A DNA stretch of 5,583 bases, taken from the NCBI GenBank assembly GCA_011524615.1, contig WTJZ01000115.1, positions 1 through 5,583 of the forward strand, in the 5' to 3' direction. Below, piece after piece: positions 1 to 5,441 of this stretch; position 1 is the first letter of the stretch; every line of letters starts with the position of its first letter. The DNA is from Akkermansiaceae bacterium (GTDB taxonomy: Bacteria; Verrucomicrobiota; Verrucomicrobiia; Verrucomicrobiales; Akkermansiaceae). The position numbers were made by a program, and so were the translations under genes. A model generated the notes under the pieces. It searched no databases, was not told the origin of the DNA, and was given only the letters and a program-made list of their open reading frames with translations.

Positions 1-1451
1 GTGGTGCTAAGTACGCAGAACTCTCAGAAGAAGAGAAATCAGCGACACTTATCGAAGTTCTCCCATGGCTCCGTGGTCAAGTATCACAGTACAAGCGTTT
101 CATCGGAACAGTTCAGTCAGACGCGAACATCCTCCGTTTCGTTAACTCAAACGACGCAGAACGCCTCGCAGAACTCGGAACGTCATGCCCTGACCACTTC
201 CTCCGTACTAAGATCAAGCCTCTCTACGTAGATTGGAACCCACAATCAGAAGACGTAGCTACTCTTAAGACTAAGCTTGCAGAAGGTCTTGAGAAGTACC
301 GTGAAGACTACGCAGCATACTACAACGCATGTAAGCGTGAGGACTCACCAGCAATGCGTGACCCTAACCCAACAGTAATCCTTATCCCTGGTATCGGTAT
401 GGTTGCATGGGGTAAAAACAAGTCAGAGTCTCGTGTTACAGCTGAGTTCTACAACTGTGCAGTAGAAGTTATGCGTGGATCAGAAGCGATCTCTGAGTAC
501 ATCGCTCTTCCACAACAAGAAGCATTCGACATCGAATACTGGGCACTTGAAGAAGCTAAGCTTCAGCGTATGCCAGCTGAGAAAGAATTCGCTCGTAACG
601 TAGTAGTCGTTATCGGTGGTGGTTCAGGTATCGGTAAAGCAGTATGTCACCGTGTTGCCAAAGAAGGTGCACACGTTGTATCTGTTGACCTTCGTCTCGA
701 CGCAGCTCAATCAACAGCTGATGAGCTCACAGCGATCTACGGTCAAGGCATCGGTGTTGCAGGAACAGGCATCTCAGGATGTGGTCCAGCAATCGGCCTC
801 GAAGCAAACATCACAGACCGTGCTGCGATCAAGTACATGTTCGAGCAAGTTGTACTCGCATACGGTGGTATCGATAACGTTATCGTTACAGCTGGTCTCT
901 TCGCTGCTCCAGACAAGGACGGAAACTTCGACGACAAGATGTGGGATCTCTCATACGCTATCAACGTCATCGGACAAGCTAAGGTTGCTGAAGAAGCTGG
1001 TAAGATCTTCAAGCCACAAGGTCTTCGTGGTTCACTCGTTCTTACAACGTCTGTTAACGCTGTTGTTGCTAAGAAAGGATCTGTTGCATATGACACCTCT
1101 AAGGCTGCTGCTAACCACCTCATCCGTGAGATGGCTATGGAACTCTCACCACTCGTTCGTGTAAACGGACTCGCACCTGCTACAGTTGTTAAAGGTTCTA
1201 CAATGTTCCCTAAAGATCGTGTAATGGCTTCCCTTAAGAAGTATGGCATCGACTTCGATGACTCAGAGGACGCTGACTCACTTCGTGACAAGCTCTCACG
1301 CTTCTACGCTAGCCGTACTCTCACGAACAACCCTATTACTCCTGATGACCAAGCAGAAGCTGCATACCTCATGCTTTCTGAGCGTCTCAGTAAGACAACA
1401 GGTCAAGTAATCAGTGTTGACGGTGGTCTTCACGAAGCATTCCTCCGATAA
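1..1451 (+). CDS. Bifunctional aldolase/short-chain dehydrogenase (rhamnulose/fuculose-1-phosphate aldolase + lactaldehyde dehydrogenase type), 5'-truncated
   Basis: The gene is open to the left edge, so the start lies outside. The codon phase begins at base 3, leaving 482 residues of a protein that in this family is about 700 long. Residues 1-190 or so are the rear of a class II aldolase domain, with the conserved stretches TSCPDHFLRTKI (about 62-73) and LPQQEAFDIEYW. From residue 200 a short-chain dehydrogenase follows: NAD-binding GGGSGIG at 205-211, VTAG at 295-298, and the catalytic set Asn321, Ser350, Tyr363 and Lys367 (YDTSK). Known for the family: the aldolase half splits a 6-deoxyketohexose-1-phosphate into dihydroxyacetone phosphate and L-lactaldehyde, and the dehydrogenase half oxidises lactaldehyde to lactate. 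It is cytoplasmic or possibly in a microcompartment; no targeting peptide can be judged because the N-terminus is missing. Codon use is strongly biased (Tyr almost always TAC), which suggests high expression. Whether rhamnulose or fuculose phosphate is the true substrate cannot be read from the sequence; the fucosidase neighbour favours fucose. Confidence 0.9.
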   Translation, partial: GAKYAELSEEEKSATLIEVLPWLRGQVSQYKRFIGTVQSDANILRFVNSNDAERLAELGTSCPDHFLRTKIKPLYVDWNPQSEDVATLKTKLAEGLEKYREDYAAYYNACKREDSPAMRDPNPTVILIPGIGMVAWGKNKSESRVTAEFYNCAVEVMRGSEAISEYIALPQQEAFDIEYWALEEAKLQRMPAEKEFARNVVVVIGGGSGIGKAVCHRVAKEGAHVVSVDLRLDAAQSTADELTAIYGQGIGVAGTGISGCGPAIGLEANITDRAAIKYMFEQVVLAYGGIDNVIVTAGLFAAPDKDGNFDDKMWDLSYAINVIGQAKVAEEAGKIFKPQGLRGSLVLTTSVNAVVAKKGSVAYDTSKAAANHLIREMAMELSPLVRVNGLAPATVVKGSTMFPKDRVMASLKKYGIDFDDSEDADSLRDKLSRFYASRTLTNNPITPDDQAEAAYLMLSERLSKTTGQVISVDGGLHEAFLR

Positions 1452-1458
1452 TGCTACT

Positions 1459-1482
1459 TGGTGAGTAGATCCCTGCTCACCA
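1459..1482 (+). other. Hairpin just after the aldolase/dehydrogenase stop codon
   Basis: TGGTGAGTA (1459-1467) pairs with TGCTCACCA (1474-1482) over nine base pairs, one of them a T-G wobble, closing a six-base GATCCC loop. It starts eight bases after the stop codon and is not followed by a T-run, so it is not itself a terminator. A role in protecting the 3' end of the mRNA is possible but is inference only. Confidence 0.5.
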
Positions 1483-1490
1483 TATTATAC

Positions 1491-1543
1491 ACTGCTACGA
1501 GTTGGCAACATACTGTAGCAGTTAAACATCACTTTGTTTGCCA
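1491..1543 (+). other. Possible H-type RNA pseudoknot in the 3' untranslated region
   Basis: Two stems interlock. Stem A pairs ACTGCTAC (1491-1498) with GTAGCAGT (1515-1522). Stem B pairs TGGCAACA (1503-1510), which lies inside the loop of stem A, with TGTTTGCCA (1535-1543), leaving one bulged T at 1537. The order A-left, B-left, A-right, B-right is that of a pseudoknot; otherwise the two stems are alternatives. The pairing is directly visible; folding and function are not established. It matches no riboswitch or small RNA family that I recognise. Confidence 0.35.
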
Positions 1544-1562
1544 TATTAATGACACCATTAAG

Positions 1563-1593
1563 AAACCGTTGGGGGGCGCCCCAACGGTTTTTT
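1563..1593 (+). terminator. Strong intrinsic terminator after the aldolase/dehydrogenase gene
   Basis: A perfect 12-bp stem, AAACCGTTGGGG (1563-1574) with CCCCAACGGTTT (1579-1590), closes a GGCG loop and is followed by a T-rich tail (TTTCATTTT). It lies about 110 bases past the stop codon. It should end transcription of the aldolase gene and isolates it from the fucosidase gene downstream. Confidence 0.92.
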
Positions 1594-1730
1594 CATTTTA
1601 CGCCACCTGCACTGTACTCATTCCTTCAGAGTCGAGAGTCTCAGCCTCATCTCACTTCGCTCTGACGACCTCTTAATCAAATTTTTTCATTCATCTCGAC
1701 TTATTTAAACTCGGAGAGACAAAAATTTTC

Positions 1731-1744
1731 ACAAAATTGTACAA
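1731..1744. promoter_or_regulatory. Overlapping inverted repeats upstream of the fucosidase gene, candidate operator/promoter region
   Basis: ACAAAATTGT (arms ACAA/TTGT) overlaps the perfect palindrome TTGTACAA at 1737-1744, giving three alternating half-sites in 14 bases. TTCACA at 1728-1733 matches a -35 box at five of six positions, but no good -10 hexamer follows at 16-18 bases. The palindromes may be an operator for a sugar-responsive regulator, which would lie outside the window. The surrounding leader (1595-1777) holds only AT-rich sequence and a TCATCTC direct repeat (1647-1653 and 1691-1697). Confidence 0.25.
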
Positions 1745-1755
1745 AGGTGCTGAGT

Positions 1756-1761
1756 AAGGAG
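1756..1761 (+). promoter_or_regulatory. Shine-Dalgarno-like AAGGAG, far from the fucosidase start
   Basis: AAGGAG is the only good ribosome-binding sequence between the terminator and the fucosidase gene. It sits 54 bases before the fucosidase ATG at 1816, too far to serve it directly, but 16 bases before the ATG at 1778 that opens a 12-codon leader ORF. That spacing is longer than the ideal, so use of this site is uncertain. Confidence 0.3.
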
Positions 1762-1777
1762 CATAAAGATTAAATTC

Positions 1778-1816
1778 ATGCAATTTAAAGATAGTATTCC
1801 TTCCTCGACTGCGTAA
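1778..1816 (+). CDS. Candidate 12-codon leader ORF overlapping the fucosidase start
   Basis: The ORF reads MQFKDSIPSSTA and stops at TAA (1814-1816), whose last base is the first base of the fucosidase ATG (TAATG). An AAGGAG lies 16 bases upstream, whereas the fucosidase start has no Shine-Dalgarno of its own. The arrangement would allow the ribosome that ends on the leader to reinitiate on the fucosidase. The peptide has no run of a particular amino acid and no signal-peptide character, so amino-acid-sensing attenuation is not suggested. An ORF this short can arise by chance. Confidence 0.25.
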   Translation: MQFKDSIPSSTA

Positions 1817-3606
1817 TGTTTTCCACAATGAAAAAGCATATCGCTCTCATAGCTAGTCTCGTCATGGGCTCAGCTGCTGTCCAAGCGGCTGAGATGAACG
1901 AGATGTGGGGAAAAAGTGAAACCATTAAAGTACGTCCCAAAGATGCGGCACGTGGGCAACTCTTCGATGAAGGGAACTACGCCATGTTCATTCACTGGGG
2001 ACTCTATTCTCAGCTTGCCAATAAGGTAGATGGAAAAACATATTACGGTATCGGTGAGTGGATCATGCACCCACGTATGGCGAACATCTCACCAGAGAAG
2101 TATAAGGAACTCGCTAAGACCTTTAACCCAACAGAATTTAACGCGAAGGAAATCGTACAACTCGCAGTAGACGCGGGAATGAAGTACATCATCATCACGT
2201 CAAAGCACCATGACGGATTTGCCCTCTATGACTCTAAGGCAAATGACTTTAACGTAACGAAAGCTACGCCATGGGGAATCGACCCGATGAAGGAGCTCGT
2301 GAAGGAGTGTGAAGAAGCAGGAATCGGCTTTGGCTTCTACTACTCACATAACCAAGACTGGACTTACCCTGGTGGTAACGGCGGTCCTACAAAGGACGCC
2401 GCAGGCAATGAAAAAGCATTCGAAGACTACTTCTACGAGAAGTGTCTCCCTCAAGTAGAGGAGATCACCACTCAATACGGCCAAATCGAACTCGTCTGGT
2501 TCGACACACCAGGCGGCATGCCGAAGAAATACGTTGAAGAACTCGTTAAGGTAGTTCGCAAGAACCAGCCAAACGCGCTCGTCTCAGGACGTGCTGGACA
2601 CAACCTCGGAGACTACCAATCACTTGGTGATATGGAAGTACCTACCCGTAACGTAGAAGGAATGTGGGAAGCGGTTGATACAACGAATGACTCATGGGCA
2701 TTCGCATGGTATGACGAATACTGGAAGACGCCTAAGGAAATCCTCAAGCGTGTCACCGCATGTGTTGCTCGTGGCGGCACATACATGTTCAACATCGGTC
2801 CTGATGGATCAGGTGCGGTACCAGAGCGTGCTAAAACGATCCTCCGCGAGTCAGGTAAGTGGATCCGTAAGTACCCACAAGTCGTGTACGACGCAGGAGC
2901 ATCCCCTTACGGACATGCTCTCCCATGGGGTGATGTTACGACCCAAGGCAATACACTCCAACTCTGTGTTCTCGAATGGCCACGTGATGGTAAGCTCTAT
3001 CTCCCAGGCCTCCAAAACAAGGTGAAGTCTGTTAAACTCCTCAATAATGGAGAGAAGGAAAGCCTCGTCTTCACAAAAGAAGGCACCGCTACAGTGATCG
3101 CTGTTCCATATAAGGCTCCTGAGAAGCTCGCTTCTGTAATCGAAGTAGAAGTCGAAGGTGAGCCAAAAGCAGACCAGACCTTTGCTCTCGACCCAGAGCT
3201 CAAGACGTCAATCTTAGCAGAATTCTCTACTACTGAGGGAACCGTCTCACACCATGAGCACCGCTGGATGGAGAAGTTCGGAGAGTGGAAAGTTGCTCAC
3301 ACCTACAACAAGTGGGGTGAAGATGGGCGCGCTGTCTTCGAAGTAGATGTACTCAAGGCTGGTGACTACAACGCATCACTCACCTACACCGGTGAAGGTC
3401 GCCTCGTATGGGGAGTAGAAGTTGTCGGTGGTGAAAAGATTCAAAACGAGCAAAACTCATCACACAACTACCAAGAGTTCCCAATGGGCTGGATTAACTT
3501 CCCTAAACCAGGGCGTTACACGATCAAAGTGGCATGCCTAGAAGAAGGTAAGGAAAAGGCTGCACTCTCAGCGCTCCACTTCGAGCCAATGATCCTCGAA
3601 GACTAA
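1816..3606 (+). CDS. Secreted alpha-L-fucosidase, GH29 family, with extra C-terminal beta-rich domain
   Basis: The protein has 596 residues and a Sec signal peptide: basic MKKH, hydrophobic core IALIASLVMG, and likely cleavage after Ala24 (AVQA|A). It therefore acts in the periplasm or outside. The GH29 barrel spans about 35-360, with FIHWGLYS (58-65), ITSKHHDGFALYDS (127-140), FYYSHNQDW (174-182) and VWFD (227-230), in which Asp230 is the expected catalytic nucleophile. Glu274 in GDMEVP is a candidate acid/base; that residue varies in the family and this is inferred by position. A beta-sandwich region follows (about 360-445), then a further beta-rich module at about 465-592 resembling a carbohydrate-binding domain. 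GH29 enzymes release terminal L-fucose from glycans such as fucoidan or host oligosaccharides; the exact linkage is unknown. Start choice: ATG 1816 overlaps the leader ORF stop; ATG 1828 (MKKH) is an equally good signal-peptide start. The gene has its own terminator and appears to be monocistronic. Confidence 0.93.
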   Translation: MFSTMKKHIALIASLVMGSAAVQAAEMNEMWGKSETIKVRPKDAARGQLFDEGNYAMFIHWGLYSQLANKVDGKTYYGIGEWIMHPRMANISPEKYKELAKTFNPTEFNAKEIVQLAVDAGMKYIIITSKHHDGFALYDSKANDFNVTKATPWGIDPMKELVKECEEAGIGFGFYYSHNQDWTYPGGNGGPTKDAAGNEKAFEDYFYEKCLPQVEEITTQYGQIELVWFDTPGGMPKKYVEELVKVVRKNQPNALVSGRAGHNLGDYQSLGDMEVPTRNVEGMWEAVDTTNDSWAFAWYDEYWKTPKEILKRVTACVARGGTYMFNIGPDGSGAVPERAKTILRESGKWIRKYPQVVYDAGASPYGHALPWGDVTTQGNTLQLCVLEWPRDGKLYLPGLQNKVKSVKLLNNGEKESLVFTKEGTATVIAVPYKAPEKLASVIEVEVEGEPKADQTFALDPELKTSILAEFSTTEGTVSHHEHRWMEKFGEWKVAHTYNKWGEDGRAVFEVDVLKAGDYNASLTYTGEGRLVWGVEVVGGEKIQNEQNSSHNYQEFPMGWINFPKPGRYTIKVACLEEGKEKAALSALHFEPMILED

Positions 3607-3631
3607 TCACCCTCTTCACATATTATCACTC

Positions 3632-3663
3632 AAAAAGCACTTCATTCCATGGAGTGCTTTTTT
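3632..3663 (+). terminator. Intrinsic terminator after the fucosidase gene
   Basis: AAAAAGCACTTCAT (3632-3645) pairs with ATGGAGTGCTTTTT (3649-3662), 14 base pairs with one G-T wobble, around a three-base TCC loop, and runs into a stretch of six Ts. It begins 25 bases after the fucosidase stop. The A-run on the left arm means it could also act for transcripts arriving from the right, but the nearest minus-strand gene ends about 180 bases away. Confidence 0.9.
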
Positions 3664-3841
3664 GCTTTGTAAGAGAAGTTGCAGATGGGACGAGAATCTA
3701 CCTTTACTCAAGAACTAAGAACCCAGACACCTGCCCCACATTCACGAGCCTTTCTCTGTTACTCGTTGAATAATGGGTACAGTAAACTGCTGAAATCGTA
3801 TGCTTGCACGCTCTATGAAGAGCCTTACTAGCACGGCGTCC
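3664..3841. other. Spacer with no convincing gene
   Basis: About 180 bases lie between the fucosidase terminator and the end of the first lipoprotein gene. The only reading frame of note is a 48-codon + strand ORF from ATG 3685 to TAG 3831. It lacks a good ribosome binding site and uses codons that are rare in the neighbouring genes (CGA, AGA, GGG), so I do not call it. The five-base-pair hairpin GCTCT-ATGA-AGAGC at 3810-3823 has no T-run on either side and is not a terminator. Confidence 0.5.
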
Positions 3842-4285
3842 CTACTCCCAGAGAAATGACTGCTCTGACGCTAATACTCGTCCATTCTGCTTTACCTCTG
3901 CCTGCCACGCTAACACCTTACCGCGTTGCAGGTATTCATCACCAGTGATCGCGAATTCGACCTTTCCCTTACGAGCAGACACTTCCTGTGATTTGCTCTG
4001 AATCTCTTGCCCAGTCTTAGCCTGACGGTAATTCAGCTCTACCACCACTGTTCCACGCTGATCATCCGCAATGCTCGTAGACCATCGGCATACGTAGTAT
4101 TGCCCTAACTTGTCTCGATATTCTTGAGAGGAGACTGCATTTCCAAACCTATACTTAGTCTCAGCCTTAATCGCATCTACATTCTGGATAGCCATTTGGC
4201 GATCACGCAGATGGAATTGTGCCACAGTAAACTTACTACAACTAGAGAGTAATACTGAGACGGAGAGGATGGATAAGAATCTCAT
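3842..4285 (-). CDS. Small putative lipoprotein of unknown function
   Basis: This 147-residue protein begins with a lipoprotein signal: MRF, a short hydrophobic stretch, and the lipobox Leu13-Ser-Ser-Cys16. It should therefore be lipid-anchored at Cys16; Ser at +2 would favour the outer membrane under the E. coli sorting rule, which may not hold here. The mature part is polar, with no membrane segment. It contains a FHLRDRQ stretch (24-30), a RDKLGQYYVCRW stretch near 57-68, and alternating patterns that suggest beta strands in the second half (VVVELNY, KVEFAI, VLAWQAEV). I do not recognise the family; my impression is that similar short lipoproteins occur in Verrucomicrobiota, but that is from memory of the pattern and unverified. 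The start is supported by the signal peptide; GGAG sits only two bases before the ATG, closer than usual. It is divergent from the Fur-family gene across about 100 bases. Confidence 0.8.
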   Translation of the reverse strand: MRFLSILSVSVLLSSCSKFTVAQFHLRDRQMAIQNVDAIKAETKYRFGNAVSSQEYRDKLGQYYVCRWSTSIADDQRGTVVVELNYRQAKTGQEIQSKSQEVSARKGKVEFAITGDEYLQRGKVLAWQAEVKQNGRVLASEQSFLWE

Positions 4286-4345
4286 AGCTCCGTTTTAAAG
4301 CTATCCACCGCTAAATTGCGAAGCTTTTTTACACCATTTGGCAGT

Positions 4346-4372
4346 TTGACATTACCTCAAATTGTGTACACT
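4346..4372 (+). promoter_or_regulatory. Candidate promoter of the Fur-family gene with palindrome at the -10
   Basis: TTGACA at 4346-4351 is a perfect -35 hexamer. TACACT at 4367-4372 is a four-of-six -10 with a short 15-base spacer. The perfect palindrome GTGTACAC (4364-4371) covers the -10, which would suit a repressor site, perhaps autoregulation. It does not resemble a classical Fur box. The divergent lipoprotein gene starts at 4285, so its promoter must share this 100-base region; no clear hexamers for it are visible. Confidence 0.4.
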
Positions 4373-4386
4373 ACAAGCGATCACGA

Positions 4387-4887
4387 ATGAATGAGTTAGT
4401 AAAAGAGCGCCTGAATGAATACGTCGCATCACAAGGCCTAAGGCAGACGAACCAGCGTAATGAGATCGTCTCTGTCATTTACTCTGAGACAGAGCATTTC
4501 ACTGTTGAAGACCTCTTTGACCGACTCAGAGGACAAGGCATCAAAGCCTCTAGAGCGACGGTCTACCGCACGCTCAAGCTACTCGTCGAAGCGGAAATGC
4601 TTGTCGAGATCGATCTTGGTGATGACCTCACCACCTATGATCCTAACTTTATGGAAAACCCCGTTCATAACCACTTAGTCTGTATCGACTGTGGTAAGGT
4701 AACGGAGTTCGAAGACTCCCACCTAGAGACGCTCAACGACTGCCTCACTCGCCGCCTCGGCTTCCGTGCTGTGAAAAAGTCGCTACGTATTGAAGCCTGT
4801 TGCGAAAAGCTCCGTGCCTCTGGATCGTGCCCGAATCTGATCGCGGCACGCCTCAATAAGAAACGCCTCCCCAACCGGAAAAAGTAA
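4387..4887 (+). CDS. Fur-family metal-responsive transcriptional regulator
   Basis: This is a complete 166-residue protein, slightly longer than typical Fur (about 140-150). The N-terminal winged helix includes LRQTNQR (18-24) and the recognition-helix signature SRATVYRTLKLL (55-66). The C-terminal dimerisation domain carries HNHLVCIDCGKVTEFED (94-110). Cys99 and Cys102 form the first half of the structural zinc site; Cys139 (or 138) and Cys148 are the likely second half, with wider spacing than the usual CxxC or Cx4C. Regulatory-site ligands His37, His94, His96 and Glu107 are present by alignment with E. coli Fur. In the other site, positions of His87, Asp89 and His125 are Val93, Asn95 and Lys131. 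A basic tail (KKRLPNRKK) closes the protein. Members repress target genes when loaded with iron, zinc or manganese; whether this one is Fur, Zur or PerR is not decidable here, although the overall pattern is nearest Fur. It has no visible Shine-Dalgarno sequence and no clear terminator before the convergent gene. Confidence 0.9.
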   Translation: MNELVKERLNEYVASQGLRQTNQRNEIVSVIYSETEHFTVEDLFDRLRGQGIKASRATVYRTLKLLVEAEMLVEIDLGDDLTTYDPNFMENPVHNHLVCIDCGKVTEFEDSHLETLNDCLTRRLGFRAVKKSLRIEACCEKLRASGSCPNLIAARLNKKRLPNRKK

Positions 4888-4950
4888 GAGTCATCTCATT
4901 AAGTTAAGGTGTGCACTACATCAGCGTACTCATCCCGCAGAGACCAAAGA

Positions 4951-5337
4951 CTATTGAGTTGCTGCAAATACATGCACGGACGACACCTGACCTTCTGCCA
5001 TACTAAAGCCAACTCCTTGTGAAGCACTACAATAAAAGTGATACCCAAACTTGTCATAGTGGGGCTGAGAGCTTTTTAGATCACTGAATTGCCTCATCAA
5101 GGGTTCAATATTAGACCCGATCACCTGTCGTCCTGCGAGGGTATATTCCGGCGAGCGTACAGCAACATGATTTATTACGCCATAAGGGTCTGTGAAGACG
5201 AGGATTTCATCATCAGAGTAATCTACACTCTTAGCGCCTAATACATATTTCCCTATGCGTTCCCCAGGAACGATCACCTTGCTCTCGTCACAACCAACCA
5301 AGGCTGAAGCAATAAGTATAAGGTATCGCTTCAACAT
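4951..5337 (-). CDS. Small putative lipoprotein of unknown function
   Basis: This 128-residue protein is read from ATG 5337, giving MLKRYLILIASALVGC with lipobox Leu13-Val-Gly-Cys16. A longer reading from TTG 5362-5364 is possible but would put nine polar residues before the signal and lacks support. Asp at +2 would keep it in the inner membrane under the E. coli sorting rule, unlike the other lipoprotein in the window. The mature part reads like one beta-rich module: PGERIGKYVLGA, then ILVFTDPYGVINHVAV, a GSNIEPLMRQF helix-like segment, then GYHFYC and VSSVHVF strands. That order (IG-x-LG, hydrophobic strands, IGS-helix, aromatic strand, V-x-x-V-x-V strand) occurs in bacterial lipoproteins of unknown role. 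I cannot name a family. It lies downstream of seryl-tRNA synthetase on the same strand but behind a terminator, and converges on the Fur-family gene 63 bases away. Confidence 0.8.
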   Translation of the reverse strand: MLKRYLILIASALVGCDESKVIVPGERIGKYVLGAKSVDYSDDEILVFTDPYGVINHVAVRSPEYTLAGRQVIGSNIEPLMRQFSDLKSSQPHYDKFGYHFYCSASQGVGFSMAEGQVSSVHVFAATQ

Positions 5338-5360
5338 GATTCCGTCACTACCATTTTGGA

Positions 5361-5400
5361 TCAAAAGAAACGCTCAGTGCCTGCACACTGAGCGTATTTC
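5361..5400 (-). terminator. Intrinsic terminator after seryl-tRNA synthetase, possibly bidirectional
   Basis: CGCTCAGTG (5371-5379) pairs with CACTGAGCG (5386-5394), nine perfect base pairs around a six-base loop. GAAA (5367-5370) and TTTC (5397-5400) extend it past a small bulge. Read on the minus strand, the stem is followed by TTTCTTTTG, an imperfect T-run. It sits 31 bases after the synthetase stop and 34 bases before the lipoprotein start, so it probably separates the two genes. Confidence 0.75.
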
Positions 5401-5412
5401 ATTTCTAACTAT

Positions 5413-5441
5413 TCTCTCGAGAGAGATTGGTTACCCAATCT
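5413..5441. repeat. Adjacent perfect palindrome and stop-codon hairpin at the end of serS
   Basis: AGATTGG (5424-5430) pairs with CCAATCT (5435-5441), and the four-base loop between them contains the serS stop codon. The 12-base perfect palindrome TCTCTCGAGAGA (5413-5424) abuts it. Both lie upstream of the terminator in the direction of transcription. Together they put three potential hairpins within 75 bases at the end of the synthetase transcript. The role is unknown. Confidence 0.4.

Noticed and set aside
616..1164. Open frame of 182 codons on the + strand, second frame, inside the same gene
   Set aside because: The low-complexity Ser/Leu/Thr/Gln composition is a frame shadow of the biased codons of the true frame.
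743..1291. Long open frame of 182 codons on the minus strand inside the aldolase/dehydrogenase gene
   Set aside because: It is antisense to a clear dehydrogenase domain with intact catalytic residues. Its translation is Ser/Ala/Thr-rich with no recognisable motif, as expected from the codon bias of the real gene.
354..1451. The dehydrogenase half as a stand-alone gene starting at ATG 354
   Set aside because: The frame stays open upstream to the edge of the window, and the residues before 354 match the rear of the aldolase domain, so ATG 354 is internal to a fused protein.
1..1451. Microcompartment targeting or shell genes
   Set aside because: The family association is suggestive, but no shell protein is in the window and the aldolase N-terminus, where a targeting peptide would be, is missing.
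1458..1676. 72-codon + strand frame after the aldolase gene
   Set aside because: It starts at TTG with no ribosome binding site and runs through the hairpins and the strong terminator.
4286..4386. AAAGCT...AGCTTTTTT as a + strand terminator (4307-4330)
   Set aside because: The stem is only six base pairs with a loop near 20 bases, and there is no + strand gene ahead of it to terminate.
5338..5364. Nine-codon upstream extension of the second lipoprotein from a TTG start
   Set aside because: ATG 5337 gives a textbook lipoprotein signal peptide. The extension adds polar residues before it and reaches to the edge of the terminator.
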